Notes: generated from the letters alone by a model not told the origin. DNA of 64,000 nt from Candidatus Palauibacter rhopaloidicola (GCA_026914155.1 JAPPGH010000029.1:83494-147493); one strand, 5' to 3'; shown: positions 52,739-62,207, numbered from the stretch's first letter. Numbers and translations: made by a program.

Positions 52739-55606
52739 GTGTGTACCGCTCGAAAGCCCCGCGCCGTGACCGCGCCTGAGGGTCTGAGCCACCTCGTGGC
52801 GCGATTCGAGACCAACTCGGATTCCTATACGTCCAGTAAGTACAATGAGACACAGCTTCGCCGCGAATTCGTCGACCCGTTGTTCGAGTTGCTCGACTGG
52901 GATGTAAGCAACTCAAAGGGATACGCAGAGGCGTACAAGGAGGTCGTCCATGAAGACGCAATCAAGATCCGTGGTCGGACCAAGGCTCCGGATTACGCAT
53001 TCCGCGTTGGAGGCGTCCGCAAGTTCTTCGTCGAGACAAAGGCACCGCACTGGGACCTCGCGCACGATCCCCGACCGGCGTTTCAACTCCGAAGATATGC
53101 CTGGTCCGCGAAGCTCCCTCTCTCCATTCTAACGGACTTCCAAGAGTTCTCCGTATACGACACCCGCATCCGGCCATTCAAGACCGATGGGGCCGCGACG
53201 GCTCGGGTCATGTACCTGCGTTATCCCGACTACATGAGTCGTTGGCACGAGATCGCCGAGATCTTTTCTCGTCAAGCGATCTTCCGCGGTTCGTTTGACA
53301 AGTACGCTGACTCGAAGAAGGCAAAACGAGGCACCACTGAAGTCGATGAGTCCTTCCTTCAAGAAATCGAAGCCTGGCGCGAGGCGCTAGCGAAGAACCT
53401 CGCGCTTCGGAATCCTGATCTGGGGTTGCGCCTCCTCAATACGGCCGTCCAGAGGACGATCGACCGGGTCGTCTTCCTTCGCATCTGCGAGGACCGAGGA
53501 ATCGAGCCCTATGGCCAGTTACGTGACCTGACAAGCGGCGGCAACGTGTATCGGCAACTTGCCTCGCTCTTTGTCGAGGCCGATGCCCGGTACAACTCGG
53601 GCTTGTTTCACTTTCAGGAAGAACCGGGTCGTGCCGAGCCGGATACTCAGACGCTGCGTCTCACCATCGACGACGGGATTCTCAAGAACATCATATCGCA
53701 TCTCTACTACCCGGATAGCCCATTCGAATTCTCAGTCTTTTCTGCTGACATCCTTGGCCAGGTATACGAGCAGTTCTTAGGAAAAGTAATTCGGTTGACT
53801 CCCGGCCATCGGGCGAAAGTAGAAGAGAAGCGGGAGGTTCGGAAATCTGGTGGTGTATATTATACGCCCACACATGTTGTGGACTACTTGGTTCAACGCA
53901 CCGTGGGTACTCTTTTGGAAGAGGCGCGCACGCCCAAGAAAGCGGCTTCGTTGAAGGTCCTCGATCCAGCCTGCGGCTCGGGGTCCTTCTTGATCCGAGC
54001 CTACCAAGCACTGCTAGACTGGCACCTAGAGCGTTACCATGACGACGGCGTCGCCAAGCACTCGCGGGGACGACACCCCAAGGTATACCAAGGGCCGCGA
54101 GGCGAGTGGCGGCTAACGACGGCGGAGCGCAAGCGCATCCTCACCAACAGCGTTTATGGCGTTGACGTAGACTCGCAGGCTGTGGAAGTCACCAAACTCT
54201 CGTTGCTGCTCAAGGTGCTTGAGGGCGAATCTGCGGAGACGCTGGAGAAGCAACTGACGCTGTTCCGCGAGAGAGCGTTACCCGACCTTGCTAGCAATAT
54301 CAAGTGTGGCAACGCATTGATTGGCAATGACTTCTACTCTGGACGACAGGCGGCACTTTTCGACGAGGATGAGTTGTACCGCATCAACGCGTTTGATTGG
54401 GAAGAGGAGTTCAGGGAGGTGTTGGACGCTGGCGGGTTCAGTGCGGTTATCGGCAACCCGCCATACCTGTCATTCTCGGGAAGGCAGGCGATCTCCTTGG
54501 CCGCGGACGAGCGCGAGTACTACGCGCGACACTACCCGGGGTCCGGTTGGCAGACCAGTCACGGGTTCTTCATCGTCAAGGCGCATGCCTTGGCGGAGCG
54601 AATGGTTGGCCTGATCGTCCCCGACCAAGTCGGACATCTTGCAGGGTATGAATCAATCCGTGATTCCGTTACAGGCGTCTCATCGCTCGTAGCCGTGCGC
54701 TACTGGGGAGAGAACGTCTTCCCGGGTGTGGTGACTCCAGCGCTGACTGTTGTCACCGACAAAGCCCACTGCGGGACCACGGAGATACGGACTGCGGATG
54801 GGCTAAGCAGCGACTGTCAGATTCGGTCCGGCAGAGCTTGGATTCCTCCGTCGCGGCATTCGGACCTCATCGAGAAGCTGCGTGTTCAGGCCAAGCCTCT
54901 CGACCATTGCTTCGCGGATCCGGGAGTGCATACTGGCAACTGTGCCAAGAAGCTGGTGTTACCACTCGCTGAGGCACCGCCGGACTCGGTGCCCGTGCTG
55001 GAGGGGAAGCAGGTCGCGAGATACCTGTGCCGTCGTCCCGCAAAGGTTCTCAGGCTTGGCTACGAGCGTTCCAGCGGTGAGTACTTCCGGATCGGATCGA
55101 TCGATCGATACCGAAACGCACGTTTCGTGATTCGCCAGACAGCGAGTCGCCCGATCGTTGGGCCGCGGCGGCACGCCGAGTATTTCCGAAATACGCTGCT
55201 CGCGTTGTACCCACCTGACGATGGGCGCGACGTACGCTTCGTGGTTGCCATCTTGAATTCTCGCTTGATGCGGTACGTGTACAGCGTTGCGGTAAGGGAA
55301 TCGGCTCAGAAGGCCTTTCCGCAAGTAAAGGTGCGCTCACTCCGGTCGCTGCCGATCAAAGCCATAGACCCAGGATCTGAACGCGACAAGGAGATTCATG
55401 ACCTTCTGGTGGATCATGTGCAGCGCTTGATCGCCCTTCACGCCTGCGTTGCCACGACAGAGACGGCTCATGATCGGAAGGTACTGAGCCGCCGGATTCA
55501 GGGGTTGGACCGAGAGGTGGATCAGTTGGTGGAACACCTGTATGGCCTGTCTGAAGCCGAGGTTTCTCAGGTCGTACGATATCTCGCCGGAATGGGGTCA
55601 GAGTGA
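52739..55606 (+). CDS. Single-chain restriction-modification enzyme (type IIG / Eco57I-like)
   Basis: The 955-residue product joins nuclease, methylase and specificity parts. Near the N-terminus APDYAF (Asp85) and FFVETKAP (Glu99, Lys101) form a PD-(D/E)xK nuclease site. A helical linker follows. The N6-adenine methylase has DPACGSGSFL (motif I, Asp409) and GNPPYLSF (motif IV, Asn573). The C-terminal third (VLEGKQVARYL..., NSRLMRYVYSVAVRESAQKAFPQVKVRSLRSLPI) is the TaqI-C-like recognition domain. Start is GTG 52739 or GTG 52766. Codon use is clearly less GC-rich than in the chromosome to the left, which fits transfer. An HNH gene overlaps its stop by four bases. Confidence 0.9.
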   Translation: MCTARKPRAVTAPEGLSHLVARFETNSDSYTSSKYNETQLRREFVDPLFELLDWDVSNSKGYAEAYKEVVHEDAIKIRGRTKAPDYAFRVGGVRKFFVETKAPHWDLAHDPRPAFQLRRYAWSAKLPLSILTDFQEFSVYDTRIRPFKTDGAATARVMYLRYPDYMSRWHEIAEIFSRQAIFRGSFDKYADSKKAKRGTTEVDESFLQEIEAWREALAKNLALRNPDLGLRLLNTAVQRTIDRVVFLRICEDRGIEPYGQLRDLTSGGNVYRQLASLFVEADARYNSGLFHFQEEPGRAEPDTQTLRLTIDDGILKNIISHLYYPDSPFEFSVFSADILGQVYEQFLGKVIRLTPGHRAKVEEKREVRKSGGVYYTPTHVVDYLVQRTVGTLLEEARTPKKAASLKVLDPACGSGSFLIRAYQALLDWHLERYHDDGVAKHSRGRHPKVYQGPRGEWRLTTAERKRILTNSVYGVDVDSQAVEVTKLSLLLKVLEGESAETLEKQLTLFRERALPDLASNIKCGNALIGNDFYSGRQAALFDEDELYRINAFDWEEEFREVLDAGGFSAVIGNPPYLSFSGRQAISLAADEREYYARHYPGSGWQTSHGFFIVKAHALAERMVGLIVPDQVGHLAGYESIRDSVTGVSSLVAVRYWGENVFPGVVTPALTVVTDKAHCGTTEIRTADGLSSDCQIRSGRAWIPPSRHSDLIEKLRVQAKPLDHCFADPGVHTGNCAKKLVLPLAEAPPDSVPVLEGKQVARYLCRRPAKVLRLGYERSSGEYFRIGSIDRYRNARFVIRQTASRPIVGPRRHAEYFRNTLLALYPPDDGRDVRFVVAILNSRLMRYVYSVAVRESAQKAFPQVKVRSLRSLPIKAIDPGSERDKEIHDLLVDHVQRLIALHACVATTETAHDRKVLSRRIQGLDREVDQLVEHLYGLSEAEVSQVVRYLAGMGSE

Positions 55607-56349
55607 GCCTCGAACCGTGTTGGCTCATGAACCATACGGGAACGATCATAAGGTTCCGTCCGTCGCAGCTACCGAGACTACCCGACGAGGACGTGGACCT
55701 AACGGTAGAACTCTTTGATGGCCGAGTGATCCCAGGCCGATTCCATCGACATCCGGCGAACCCGTACGTCGCGGGTCAGCGCGTTCGCCAGTTCATTCAA
55801 TCGCGGGTCCCCGCCGAGTCTAGCGAACAGGTGTTGATCAGTGCGGTCGGGCGGCACTGGCGCCTCTTCGAACCTGAACCGGTAGGTGCGGAGGCAGAAC
55901 GCTATGGTGTCGACAGGCAACGCGCGACCCAGGGAAAGCTGACGGGCAGGGATCTGGATGGCATTTTGGAGCAGATTGATGCGCTGAGCAGTCGATCGGA
56001 CAGAAGAGAAGCATACGAGCGGTTGACGCGCCCGCCCGGGCTGCGACAACTGGTCCTAGGCTTAATGGGGGCTCGGTGCCAAGTTGAGGGCTGTCACGCT
56101 GCTCAGAACACCGCAGCCGAGTGGGATGATGAGGCGGCGGCATTCTCCGTCCTTGAGGTTCATCACATCGAGGAGGTCGCCAAGGTGGTGGACCACAGTC
56201 CTAGGAATCTCTGCGTCATCTGTGCGAACCATCATCGACTCATCCATGGGTTCGGGCCTTGGGTCGTTCGCCACGAAGGCGATGACGTCGTCTTGACCCG
56301 GCGATATGGACACCTCCGCATCGTGCGTGACCTATCGGCTCTTGCGTGA
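55603..56349 (+). CDS. HNH endonuclease coupled to the restriction-modification gene
   Basis: The GTG at 55603 overlaps the preceding stop (GTGA). The product has a polar N-terminal domain of about 140 residues. The HNH domain follows: ARCQVEGCHA (first Cys pair), VLEVHHIEEVAKVVDHSPRN (catalytic His), LCVICANHHRLIH (second Cys pair and His). The arrangement resembles HNH nucleases linked to modification-dependent or restriction systems. It may cut DNA that escapes or is modified differently, acting with the type IIG enzyme. Partnership rests on the gene overlap. Confidence 0.87.
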   Translation: MSLEPCWLMNHTGTIIRFRPSQLPRLPDEDVDLTVELFDGRVIPGRFHRHPANPYVAGQRVRQFIQSRVPAESSEQVLISAVGRHWRLFEPEPVGAEAERYGVDRQRATQGKLTGRDLDGILEQIDALSSRSDRREAYERLTRPPGLRQLVLGLMGARCQVEGCHAAQNTAAEWDDEAAAFSVLEVHHIEEVAKVVDHSPRNLCVICANHHRLIHGFGPWVVRHEGDDVVLTRRYGHLRIVRDLSALA

Positions 56350-56726
56350 AGGGGGCCGGGCTGATCGGCGGGTCATCGCCCCGCTACCGACCTTGGCGCG
56401 ACAGCGTCTTCGAGTTGCCGGAACGGCGGGGTACCTATTCCGATGAAGTCGACCCCCGAGAGGACGTCCGGGTCAATCTGCGGCAACCGGTCAAGCGCAT
56501 CCTTGCGGAAGCATGGCTCCCCGCCCGACAAGCAAGAGAGAGAGACGCGCACGGTCCTCGAACAGGCGGAGGTTCGCTCGACAGGGTGGGCGGTATGACG
56601 CGTTCGGCGCGGTCAGGTCCCGGGCGCGACTGATCGCTCGACTGGCGGATACGGCTGGTCCCGCGTCGAGATGAGTGGAGGGCAACGGTCCGGGAGTAGG
56701 GGGCGGTCACCCTACCTTCGCGTACT
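56350..56726. other. 377-base intergenic stretch between convergent genes
   Basis: A 95-codon frame begins with GTG 56346 inside the HNH stop (GTGA) and reads [17 protein letters not shown] and [20 protein letters not shown] cannot recognise it, and its second half looks random. No terminator hairpin with a T-run is visible for either flanking gene. Confidence 0.4.
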
Positions 56727-59700
56727 CTACTCCAGTCTCTTGCGGAGTTCTCCTTCCGCGTCGTGCCACCTAGCATCCTGGCGGTATCCGGCCGCGATGT
56801 CCTCAAGAAGGCTTGCAACGAACGGATGATCGAAGGCCCGCTCATTCGCCAGCTCTTGGAATCTCGCCGCAAGTTGCCGTTCCGGCTCACCATGATCTCC
56901 CCAGGCATGACCGCCTCGGGCGTTGTGGGTCCCGATGCAGAACCCCACTCCAATGTCCTTTGTCGCCGTCTGCTCGAGCACGTCGCAGACCTCGGCTCTA
57001 GGCCAGGGTCCATCTTCAGGAACAGGATCGACCCGCGCGAGGAGTTGGCCAATCATCTGATCACCAATGACAACGCGGTCGTGCTCCTCGCAAAGTCGGC
57101 GCACTTCCGCTACCCATGCCCGAAGCGCGATCTGGTCCACCGCGCCAGCCTCGTCGGTTCCCGGCAGACGCTTGACTCGAAACAGCAGCTTGAGGGCCTG
57201 GGAGGCAGCAGCCGAAGCACGCTTGGGATCGTCGATTCGCCAATCCGGTGGATCTTGGCCGCGGTGGCGGCGCCGAAACGCCAGAGTTAGAGCTCGGAAG
57301 TAGAGCTCCGGCGAGGCTGCGACCTGGTTCTCCAAGTTGGGGAAATCGTAGTCGCGGTGGTCGAGTGCCTTGAGATACATGAACTCCAGCATCGCCAGGT
57401 CTTCGCGATTGACTCCGGCGCGCTCGTCGAGGGCCTTCAAAGCTTCAGCGATGTCATATGCGTCAACCCGGTATTGGTCGGTCGGTCCAGGTTGTTCGGT
57501 GGCTATTTCGTAAAGGAGGCGTCTGAGACGAGATGTCTCGACAAGCGACCAATCTCGCTTCGCCACCCAGAAGGCGCTGCGGGGCCGCTTTGCTTGGACG
57601 AGACGATCGATGAGGTACGTCAACTCCGACTCACTGTACTGCGCCCACGGTGGCGTCACGCTTTCCCAGTACGAGTCCTCGACCGGCTGGCCAGCCGCCT
57701 CGACTAGCTGCCACGTATCTCTGCGAAACGGTGCGCACCGGAGCAACCGCGCGATTGAAGTCAGATCACCGCCCTCAATCACGGCCTTCAAGAGCAACCT
57801 GCCTTCGTCGTCCGACAGGGCCTGCAAGAACCCCTGCATACAGGCGTCTACACCACTCGCTTGCTCGTCGGGGGCGTCCCAGCACCGGTTGAAGAAATCA
57901 ACCCTTGCTTCGTCCGGAATCACCCGTGCCAACAAGCTCCCTACGATATCGCACGCGGCCGCTTCAGCGAGAAACGAGATCACCCCCTCCGCACCAAGCG
58001 TTTCCCAAATCTCCGTGATCGCAACGGCTCGCTGTTTCTGGATGATCTGCTGACGAATCGAATGGGATGCGTCTGGGTCGCTAACGTCCTCGGCCGAAGG
58101 CTCAATCCAATGTTTGGCGAAGAGCCACCGGTGCCGGATGACCAAACGCTCCGGCTCCAGGCTCGTGAATGTCCGGCGCGCGTTCTCGATCGTTTCTGGA
58201 TCGAGGTTCTTCACCTGTCCACGATTCGTCAGGTACAATCGACGGATTTCCTCGCGAAGCCCAGCCTTCGAGTGGTCATCGCCCTGGGTACGTCCCCAAT
58301 CGATGATGCGATCCCACACTTTGGCCTGATCGCTTTCGGGCAACCGCGCCGCACGTTGGACGAGGTCGTCCAACTGACGCTGGCCGACACTTGGCCAAAC
58401 ATGCACAATATCAAGCACATGGCGCGTGAACTCTGACAATTCCAGCTGTGTGACGCCCCTGCCGGCACCCGTCGCGTCGCTACGCCAACGGGGGCGATAG
58501 CTGGGAAGTCCGATTTGAACTCTTCCATCAGACAGCTGATCCATGCATACCTGCCACGCAACATCGGGGAATCGGTCAACTAGAGTCGCGATCCCCTTCT
58601 TCCTGTCTTCTAGCGAAGCGGCAGTCTGAGGTATCCATGAGCGGTAGATGGCCTTGAGGCTGTTAATGGGCTTCTGCATCCAGTTGTCATCGATCGCGGT
58701 TCTCGCCAACTCGGCGAATATCGCGCTAACACGTGCCAGGTGTTTCCATGCCAACGATTCCAGGGCCCACAGCAGCCCGGTTCGGGGGCAACCGCTAAAA
58801 AAACCCGCGTCCGCAGGCTTGAGCAGGCCCAAGACGACCGGGGAATCGCCTCGCAAGTCGTCCTCGATCAACCGGAGGAAATACTCTGGTGCAGCTTCGG
58901 CATATCGGGGGAGGTCGCCGTCGTGAGACAGAAGCTTCTTAAGGGTCAGCGGCGTCAACAGGTTGCGGATCAGGGACGACACCTCGCCTTCCACATCCAC
59001 GCCGGACCGGTTCAGAAACAGGTGGTTGCCGTGGACCGCCAAGATGACCAGCGTCTCACAGATCCCGCTGCGCAGAGCTGCCGAATGGTCGCGTACCTTA
59101 CCGTAGAGTCCCGCCGTCCATCGCTGATCCTCCGGTAGATGAACAGCCGGATCAATCTCTGCAAGGACATATCGGGCCAGCGCCAAGAACCCTGTCAGAT
59201 CCGCACTGGTAACGTGTTTGCTGATTGCAAACAGCGCGTCGATCTTCGAGGCGACGCCGCGATGCTGCCCAACCGCCCACACGGGGCTGTCGTCGAGCAG
59301 CAACATCCCGGCGATGTCTTTTTCCACCACCTCGTACGACCGGTTGGCAAGCTCTGCGACTACTCTCTGATCAGCCTGGGACTCGCCGTTCCACGCCCCC
59401 GCGAACGTCAGCGGTATCAGGGCTCTTGCTCTAGTCTCTTCTTCCGCCCAGGCAGGTTTCCTGATGGAGTCTACTTCGGACAGGCGGCGGCGAAGGATGG
59501 TGGGTGACCGCCCGGATTCGCGCTCGAGTCTTCGCGCGCTGTCACGGTCGATGCCCATTGAATCAAGCGCTTCCTCAAACGCTTCGTGGTTGAGAAGGTC
59601 CAGCGCGATGTCCGGGTCCGACCGAACCGCGTTACGCGGACGGACGGTGACGCTGTGCAGGCGGTCATGAACGGGCGCGAGCTCTCGTTCGCACTCCTCG

Positions 59701-60815
59701 CTATGGACGACCGGGAGGAACGGTGTACGCGATGCAGCCAGTTCACGCAGCGTGGAAGGCGAGTCGAATACCGCGGCCAAGTTGGTCGACCGCGTGACGT
59801 TCGCGTTGCCCGATGACTCGTCGGCCAGCTCGCGAAACATGCACGCTACAAAAGCGATGGCTTCATCCTTCGAATCAGCAGAGATTACGAACGGCCGTTC
59901 CGGTTTTCTCCCTAGCCAATTCTCGATCTGCTGGCGATATGCTTCCAGTGAGGGGCCGAAGACCTTCGACGTGAGCTTCGGACTGCTCGCTGACGACCAA
60001 CGGTGCCAGAAACGCTCTAGAGTCTCAACGCCACCCGAGTCGATCGCAAGTTGCTCGGCAAGCCATATCTGAGCCGGGACCGACTGAGTCAACCACGTCT
60101 CAAGGTCGCTAGCATCGAGCGCCCTCACCGCCTTCCAATGGCCCTCGAGCTGTCTCGCGGCGGCCCAATCCGTAGCGTCGTCCCACCTGCGCGGCGTGAC
60201 GAATACGAACGTGCTCTTCCCACGATCCGCGAATGGCATGGAGCGCCGCAGCGCATTTCGGTAGTCTCGGCTTGCCTTCTCGCTGGGGCGTCGACTCGTT
60301 CCGAACTCCCAAAACGAAGGCCCACTGGGAATCCACGGAGTAGCCGAGTCGGCCTCTACGAGACCATCCCATCCGTGCCGCTGTCCGTCGTCATGCCCCG
60401 GAAAGGTGAGCCGGCTCAGACCATCGTGCGTCGAGACGATGAGTAGCCTCAGCAGCACGGGGAGCAGGTGGCGAGTCTCAATTTGGTCCGCCCATGCGTC
60501 GATTTGTCGTGATCGGATCTGGAGGAACGGCGGCACGTAGGGGTGCACCGCGATGTCTTCTTCTCCCCCGACTTGGCTCTGGCGATCGAAATCCGCCTGA
60601 TGTTGGAGGAGCTCATCTCGGTCCGTCCCGAAGGCCCGTTCCAAGCGGATGGCCATCTCGGGCGACAGCGAAGAGTTCCCATTCAGAAAATTCGACAAGG
60701 CAGGTCGCCCGATTCCCAATCGTTTGGCGGCTTCGCTCACCGACATGCCGGCAGGTATGACGTGCTTCTTGATGAAGGATCCAGGGTGCGTCGCTGCTCG
60801 TGCATCTCCGGGCAT
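56727..60815 (-). CDS. Very large protein with HigA-type HTH head and possible nuclease domain
   Basis: The ATG at 60815 has GGGAG eight bases upstream; an ATG at 60860 lies inside the operator. Residues 9-75 are a HigA/XRE domain (HPGSFIKKHVIPAGMSVSEAAKRLGIGRPALSNFLNGN... in part). Residues 95-255 contain HGWDGLVE (Asp150), SFWEFGTSRRPSEKA (Glu170, Lys180), STFVFVTPRRW and ALDASDLETWL; spacing and residues suggest a PD-(D/E)xK-like fold, which is inference. Residues 290-420 look like an NTPase region without a Walker A motif (PFVISADSKDEAIAFVACMF). The remaining 900 residues are helical, repeat-like and Trp-rich. Total is 1,362 residues. Position beside a restriction system and integrase suggests defence. 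The HTH probably represses its own promoter. Confidence 0.7.
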   Translation of the reverse strand: MPGDARAATHPGSFIKKHVIPAGMSVSEAAKRLGIGRPALSNFLNGNSSLSPEMAIRLERAFGTDRDELLQHQADFDRQSQVGGEEDIAVHPYVPPFLQIRSRQIDAWADQIETRHLLPVLLRLLIVSTHDGLSRLTFPGHDDGQRHGWDGLVEADSATPWIPSGPSFWEFGTSRRPSEKASRDYRNALRRSMPFADRGKSTFVFVTPRRWDDATDWAAARQLEGHWKAVRALDASDLETWLTQSVPAQIWLAEQLAIDSGGVETLERFWHRWSSASSPKLTSKVFGPSLEAYRQQIENWLGRKPERPFVISADSKDEAIAFVACMFRELADESSGNANVTRSTNLAAVFDSPSTLRELAASRTPFLPVVHSEECERELAPVHDRLHSVTVRPRNAVRSDPDIALDLLNHEAFEEALDSMGIDRDSARRLERESGRSPTILRRRLSEVDSIRKPAWAEEETRARALIPLTFAGAWNGESQADQRVVAELANRSYEVVEKDIAGMLLLDDSPVWAVGQHRGVASKIDALFAISKHVTSADLTGFLALARYVLAEIDPAVHLPEDQRWTAGLYGKVRDHSAALRSGICETLVILAVHGNHLFLNRSGVDVEGEVSSLIRNLLTPLTLKKLLSHDGDLPRYAEAAPEYFLRLIEDDLRGDSPVVLGLLKPADAGFFSGCPRTGLLWALESLAWKHLARVSAIFAELARTAIDDNWMQKPINSLKAIYRSWIPQTAASLEDRKKGIATLVDRFPDVAWQVCMDQLSDGRVQIGLPSYRPRWRSDATGAGRGVTQLELSEFTRHVLDIVHVWPSVGQRQLDDLVQRAARLPESDQAKVWDRIIDWGRTQGDDHSKAGLREEIRRLYLTNRGQVKNLDPETIENARRTFTSLEPERLVIRHRWLFAKHWIEPSAEDVSDPDASHSIRQQIIQKQRAVAITEIWETLGAEGVISFLAEAAACDIVGSLLARVIPDEARVDFFNRCWDAPDEQASGVDACMQGFLQALSDDEGRLLLKAVIEGGDLTSIARLLRCAPFRRDTWQLVEAAGQPVEDSYWESVTPPWAQYSESELTYLIDRLVQAKRPRSAFWVAKRDWSLVETSRLRRLLYEIATEQPGPTDQYRVDAYDIAEALKALDERAGVNREDLAMLEFMYLKALDHRDYDFPNLENQVAASPELYFRALTLAFRRRHRGQDPPDWRIDDPKRASAAASQALKLLFRVKRLPGTDEAGAVDQIALRAWVAEVRRLCEEHDRVVIGDQMIGQLLARVDPVPEDGPWPRAEVCDVLEQTATKDIGVGFCIGTHNARGGHAWGDHGEPERQLAARFQELANERAFDHPFVASLLEDIAAGYRQDARWHDAEGELRKRLE

Positions 60816-60838
60816 AACGAAGTCTCCCGAGCGGAGGT

Positions 60839-60868
60839 GTTGTATTGTGTTGCGCGACACGATACAAT
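60839..60868. promoter_or_regulatory. Overlapping divergent promoters inside the operator
   Basis: On the plus strand TTGTAT (60840-60845), 17 bases, TACAAT (60863-60868). On the minus strand TTGTAT (60867-60862), 17 bases, TACAAC (60844-60839). The palindrome therefore supplies a -35/-10 pair in both directions, and one repressor would shut both. Confidence 0.6.
60840..60867. promoter_or_regulatory. 28-bp palindromic operator of the HigA-headed gene
   Basis: Left half TTGTATTGTGTTGC and the reverse complement of the right half, TTGTATCGTGTCGC, differ at only two of 14 positions. It lies 25 bases before the ATG at 60815 and between divergent genes, where a HigA-type repressor would bind as a dimer. 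Confidence 0.75.
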
Positions 60869-60945
60869 CCTTGGCGTGTCCCCCGCAAGGCGTCGCCCGG
60901 CGGGGTTTCTACGATTTGACGAACCGAAACTGGCAGGAGAGGAAA

Positions 60946-61260
60946 TTGAGCAACCCGCAAGACGACCTAAAGCGGCTCTTGGAGGCACACGAAGACCCGG
61001 ATTTCCAGCGTGGACAGATTGACGCGCTGTGTGTAATCGTCGCGGCCGCCGGGTGCATGGCCTCGGTGCGCCGGTTCGGCGACGAGCTGAGCGAGATGCA
61101 CCATGTGGCCGAGGAGAACGGGGCGAGTTCGCCATCCACCACCTACTGGAGGGGCTACATTAATGCCATCGACCGCGTGCGGCGCGACCTGCCGTATGGG
61201 GAACCCGGAGGCCGTCGTGAAGGGCTAGGCGCAACTGAAACGTCCCCGGCACGGAGGTGA
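60946..61260 (+). CDS. Hypothetical protein divergent from the HigA-headed gene
   Basis: The TTG at 60946 has AGGAG seven bases upstream; TTG 60916 would add ten residues. The 104-residue product has [43 protein letters not shown] and [21 protein letters not shown], then an unstructured tail. It is probably driven by the plus-strand promoter in the shared operator, so it may be the regulatory or functional partner of the giant protein. The family is not recognised. Confidence 0.55.
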   Translation: MSNPQDDLKRLLEAHEDPDFQRGQIDALCVIVAAAGCMASVRRFGDELSEMHHVAEENGASSPSTTYWRGYINAIDRVRRDLPYGEPGGRREGLGATETSPARR

Positions 61261-61284
61261 CGACCACCTCCCGTTAGGCACTCC

Positions 61285-61465
61285 GGGCGGAAGTCGCGAA
61301 TCAGGATGTTCACGGCCATGTTGGCGAGCTTCGGGCCAACACCGTCGAAGGCCAGGAACCGTCTGGCCACGGCCGCGCCGCTGCTCCCGTTGGCCCAGAT
61401 GCGGGAGGCGTCCCCGCCGTACCTATCCCCGATGTGCCGGACGGCCGCGGGAAGTCATCTACCGA
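61285..61465 (-). pseudogene. Fragment of an endonuclease III-like (HhH-GPD) gene
   Basis: On the minus strand [20 protein letters not shown] and [20 protein letters not shown] read as the helix-hairpin-helix part of an endonuclease III-like glycosylase (the FxGVGPKxAxMAxNIL signature). Just upstream, SVDDFP is in another frame, which implies a frameshift near 61452. After RDF the similarity ends and the catalytic Asp and Fe-S regions are missing. It is a decayed remnant. Confidence 0.65.
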
Positions 61466-61502
61466 CGTGGATCGTCGCTCTCCGGTTTCGACCGGCACGC
61501 CC

Positions 61503-61979
61503 TCATAGGGGGTCCACCCCGAATCCGCGCAGGGCGGCCCCGCAGGCCGGACACCGTCCCCCCAGCGCCCCGTCTCGGACATGGCCGCACTCCCCGCACG
61601 TCCGCTGCTGCCGCGTGCGCCGCCCGATAGCCGCGAGGGCGTCCACCGTCTCGTCCCTAGTCTCTGCCTCCGACTGGGCGTGCGTTGAGGGCGGAAGGCG
61701 TCGCCCGTTATGGGGGTCGATGCGCACCGGGACGGCCGGGAGGATCGCGTCCCGCGCCCCGCGCCGGAATCCGGGGACGGGCCGCCGCATGCGCCGCGTC
61801 AAGCGTTGGGCGCAGCGCTCCGCCGCCGCGCGTGTCCGATGCCGTGTCCCGCATCCGTCCTTCACGGTCTCGCCAGGGTGGCCGGCCGACGGCGTGCAGG
61901 TCCACGCCTCGACCTGCGGCTGCTTCTGCCGAACCAGCCCGTCCGCAATCCGCCGCAACCAACGCAACCTCGCCGTCAT
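61503..61979 (-). CDS. Hypothetical zinc-ribbon protein, coupled to a HigA stub
   Basis: The ATG at 61979 has AAAGGG upstream and overlaps the stop of a 30-residue ORF by four bases. The 158-residue product is Arg-rich, with RRTRQQRTCGECGHVRDGALGGRCPACGAALRG near the end (in part), i.e. two CxxC pairs of a zinc ribbon. The N-terminal part (LRWLRRIADGLVRQKQ) is basic and amphipathic. Possibly nucleic-acid binding; no family is assigned. Confidence 0.55.
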   Translation of the reverse strand: MTARLRWLRRIADGLVRQKQPQVEAWTCTPSAGHPGETVKDGCGTRHRTRAAAERCAQRLTRRMRRPVPGFRRGARDAILPAVPVRIDPHNGRRLPPSTHAQSEAETRDETVDALAAIGRRTRQQRTCGECGHVRDGALGGRCPACGAALRGFGVDPL

Positions 61980-62068
61980 TGCCCTTTCCCCATGCTCTCG
62001 CGGATCAGCTCGCCCAGGTGCGGAGGGTGGAGCATCGAGCGCACGGACCCGCCGTCTGCGTCGTTCAT
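61976..62068 (-). CDS. 30-residue ORF resembling the N-terminus of HigA antitoxin
   Basis: The ATG at 62068 has an excellent AGGAGG site seven bases upstream. The product contains LHPPHLGELIRESM, like the HPGExLxEE opening of HigA-family antitoxins, and then stops (MGKGQ). The HTH is missing, so this is a truncated antitoxin or a small reused leader. Its stop overlaps the next start (ATGA), which would couple translation of the zinc-ribbon protein. Confidence 0.5.
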   Translation of the reverse strand: MNDADGGSVRSMLHPPHLGELIRESMGKGQ

Positions 62069-62207
62069 GATCATCCTCCTTCCCTTCAATCGTAACCTAC
62101 CACGCCGACACCCACTGCCTCACCGTCCTTGGGCGGACGGGCGCACAACCCGCTAGCATGGTGTATCGCAACCAGATGCAGGAAGCATGGGAAGGAAGGT
62201 CGGAAAC

